The notes under the pieces were generated by a model. That model made no database searches, had not been told where the DNA came from, and worked only from the letters and a program-made list of their open reading frames with translations. The translations under genes and the position numbers were made by a program. A stretch of DNA of 41,820 bases from GCA-002722245 sp964230605 (lineage in GTDB: Bacteria; Bacteroidota; Bacteroidia; Flavobacteriales_C; GCA-002722245), in NCBI GenBank assembly GCA_964230605.1, contig CAXRIN010000115.1, positions 1 to 41,820 of the forward strand. Reading direction: 5' to 3'. Shown one piece after another: positions 40,197-41,820 of the stretch. How positions within the stretch are numbered: position 1 is the first letter of the stretch; each line of letters opens with the position of its first letter.

Positions 40197-40899
40197 AAAA
40201 CTTATTGATTTAAACAACATTTATATCAAATTCTATCCCTTCCTATATCCCATAAAAAATATATCTTCAGTCTTAAAAAGACAGAAAATGTTTAATGAGA
40301 AGTTAAATTTCGGAAAATATAAAAACAAGAGTGTACTTGAAATTTGGAAAGGGCAACGCGATAAAATTACACCAACTCTTTTAAAGAATTTCATCAAAGA
40401 AATTATTGACTTCTTTTTCGGTTTAACTGATTTCAACAAACTTGTTTTGAGTACAGGTTACTCATTTTCTCCAAAAGAAGTTGAATTCGTTGAATATCTA
40501 TTCAAAAATCCAGAACTAAGAGACTCAATTGATATAATTAATGGAAAGATTCAGATAAAAAACCTAGAAGATTCCGTTACTGAAGACTTTACAAGTTTGA
40601 TCATTAAGTTTTTTAACTATTCGCATTTTACCGAGCCTCAATTCAACGCTTTAAAAAACCCTGAAAATCATAATTCAGAGTTAGTGTTTAATGATGTATC
40701 GAACTCTTTAGCTAATTGTATACCGGATCCAAAATACATTAATTGGTGTTTGAATGAAACAGACGAACTTGAAAATATTAAAACGAACCTTAATGATCTA
40801 ATACAGGAAGATTCATATTATCCTATAATAGTGCTCACTAAATTAACTGACAAAGAAATAAATTATAACTTATACTACCACATTCAAGTACACAGCTAA
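40189..40899 (+). CDS. Hypothetical protein with a GKYKNKSV motif
   Basis: 236 residues, soluble, mostly helical. The segment LNFGKYKNKSVLEIW near residue 40 resembles the GKYKGKS motif of small DNA-associated domains such as those at the C-terminus of exonuclease X-like proteins, but it is short and could be chance. The first gene of a pair, it is followed 8 bases later by the 132-residue gene. Function unknown. Confidence 0.6.
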   Translation: MIEKLIDLNNIYIKFYPFLYPIKNISSVLKRQKMFNEKLNFGKYKNKSVLEIWKGQRDKITPTLLKNFIKEIIDFFFGLTDFNKLVLSTGYSFSPKEVEFVEYLFKNPELRDSIDIINGKIQIKNLEDSVTEDFTSLIIKFFNYSHFTEPQFNALKNPENHNSELVFNDVSNSLANCIPDPKYINWCLNETDELENIKTNLNDLIQEDSYYPIIVLTKLTDKEINYNLYYHIQVHS

Positions 40900-40907
40900 A
40901 TCATCAA

Positions 40908-41306
40908 ATGGAAATGTATCAAAAAAAAAGTGATTCAAATGCTCAATTAATTGAGACAATGGCGAAAGTCTTTGCAGGGCAAATTGAAAACAAATTCAAT
41001 ATTGAAATCTACAAAACAGATGTTATTAATTTAAACACTTACGAAAGTAAAGGAGATTTTCCAATATGGAGTGGACTATCAAAACCTCCTTTAGAAAGTT
41101 TTGACACTGTTTATTTGGTTATCATAGCCTTTGAAATTGATGATATGGACGATTTAGTAACTAAGGATGGCGAATATTCTGGTTACAATGATTGGGATGT
41201 ACAGGAGTATATGTCTTCTGTTCTTGAACAAGACGTATCTGTAGTTGGAGCATATAAATCAGAAGGTAAAAGATACAGGACTTGTAAATTTTATTCTGCA
41301 GTTTAA
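40908..41306 (+). CDS. Hypothetical acidic protein
   Basis: 132 residues, acidic, with an alternating beta centre (FDTVYLVIIAFEIDDMDDLV) and a C-terminal beta pair (RYRTCKFYSAV). It starts 8 bases after the previous gene, so the two are probably an operon. No membrane segment or known motif was seen. Function unknown. Confidence 0.6.
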   Translation: MEMYQKKSDSNAQLIETMAKVFAGQIENKFNIEIYKTDVINLNTYESKGDFPIWSGLSKPPLESFDTVYLVIIAFEIDDMDDLVTKDGEYSGYNDWDVQEYMSSVLEQDVSVVGAYKSEGKRYRTCKFYSAV

Positions 41307-41433
41307 TTTTTTAAAATAGAGCTCTTAAGAACAATTTTATATAAAAAAACACAAATGCAAAACTTAATGCAAAAAGAGTTAGAAGAAAACATTCTATTTT
41401 AATAGAGGAATTGAATTAATATTAATTCATAAA

Positions 41434-41703
41434 ATGATGAAAAAATTAAGTGCTCAAATAAGAGTAATTAAGAAGTTTGGATTCAAGAATAAAAAGTTTG
41501 GTTTTAACCATTCAAGGTTCGGATTTAAAAAGGTTTTGACTGGATTAGAAGACGAATGGGTTAATGTTTTCAATCGCAACATAGAGCTTCTATTTCAATT
41601 TGATGAAGAAAACTATCCAGGTGAAATGAAAGAGGTGGAAGAAAGAGTAAATGCTTTGAACGAGAAGCTAAGAAAAGCTGACACTCTTTCAAAAAGTGTG
41701 TAA
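41434..41703 (+). CDS. Small protein with tandem KFGF repeats
   Basis: 89 residues. The basic N-terminus contains three consecutive 7-residue units ending in a xFGFxx motif (KKFGFKN, KKFGFNH, SRFGFKK), followed by a charged helical half (EEVNALNEK-type). The repeat could bind nucleic acid or membrane, and the helices could self-associate. No family was recognised. It lies 127 bases after the previous gene. The rest of the window to 41820 shows no gene. Confidence 0.5.
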   Translation: MMKKLSAQIRVIKKFGFKNKKFGFNHSRFGFKKVLTGLEDEWVNVFNRNIELLFQFDEENYPGEMKEVEERVNALNEKLRKADTLSKSV

Positions 41704-41820
41704 ATCATAATTTGATTCTATTTTCAAATTTAACCAAAAATTGATTGAGTATAACCCCCCAGTTTCTAATTGGCATATTCCATCTTTTAGTGATTTCATT
41801 TACCGCTAAATAGACAGATT

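Overview
The window looks like chromosome from a member of the Bacteroidota, probably a flavobacterium-like organism. The DNA is AT-rich and Shine-Dalgarno sites are not evident. Two promoters fit the Bacteroidota TTG-N19-TAnnTTTG pattern. There are several short-signal lipoproteins, and the integrase is of the Bacteroidota SAM-like type. It reads as a mobile-element hotspot linked to a tRNA gene with anticodon CAT, not as core genome.

Left part (1-7.9 kb): a possible gene fragment at the edge, two exported proteins with calcium-loop-like motifs, two Fic-domain proteins and a large lipoprotein. The Fic genes and the large lipoprotein sit one by one between copies of a repeat made of a hairpin terminator plus a piece that resembles the 3' end of a tRNA. 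The copy at 7.88 kb is a faithful tRNA 3' half cut at the anticodon loop.

Middle part (7.9-36.9 kb): one integrative element of about 29 kb. A tyrosine integrase lies just inside the left end and a LexA/CI-type repressor just inside the right end. A 24-bp direct repeat, itself a double CGTGCAAAT motif, lies near both ends. Behind the integrase is cargo: a small-gene pair, a complete type I restriction-modification operon (hsdM, hsdS, an AlbA/ATPase regulator-like gene, hsdR, two small genes), a decayed rhuM fragment, a ParA-like protein without a P-loop next to a membrane protein, and a TnsA-like nuclease with a sigma-4-like helix-turn-helix coupled to a PPP-family phosphatase. From 23.4 to 32.3 kb a long minus-strand operon looks like the late module of a tailless, probably membrane-containing virus. 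It has many small proteins with one N-terminal membrane segment, a muralytic-type protein, a membrane-anchored RadC/JAMM protein, an annexin-like repeat, four adjacent beta-rich jelly-roll-like proteins and a 1006-residue multidomain protein with repeated LSGxG motifs. From 32.7 to 36.8 kb come a MORN-repeat lipoprotein, a VapE-type helicase, small DNA-binding proteins and the repressor. No tail, terminase, portal or recognisable packaging ATPase was seen.

Right part (36.9-41.8 kb): a compact group that looks like defence against foreign or modified DNA (HNH nuclease, HIT protein, SRA-HNH nuclease overlapping a NudG-like Nudix hydrolase). Then come a helically phased CGTCAA repeat array and four genes of unknown function.

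The most novel candidates are the tailless provirus module with its possible self-processing polyprotein, the SRA-HNH/Nudix pair, and the repeat-bounded single-gene cassettes. Domain calls come from motifs read by eye. Structural roles in the virus-like module are inference.
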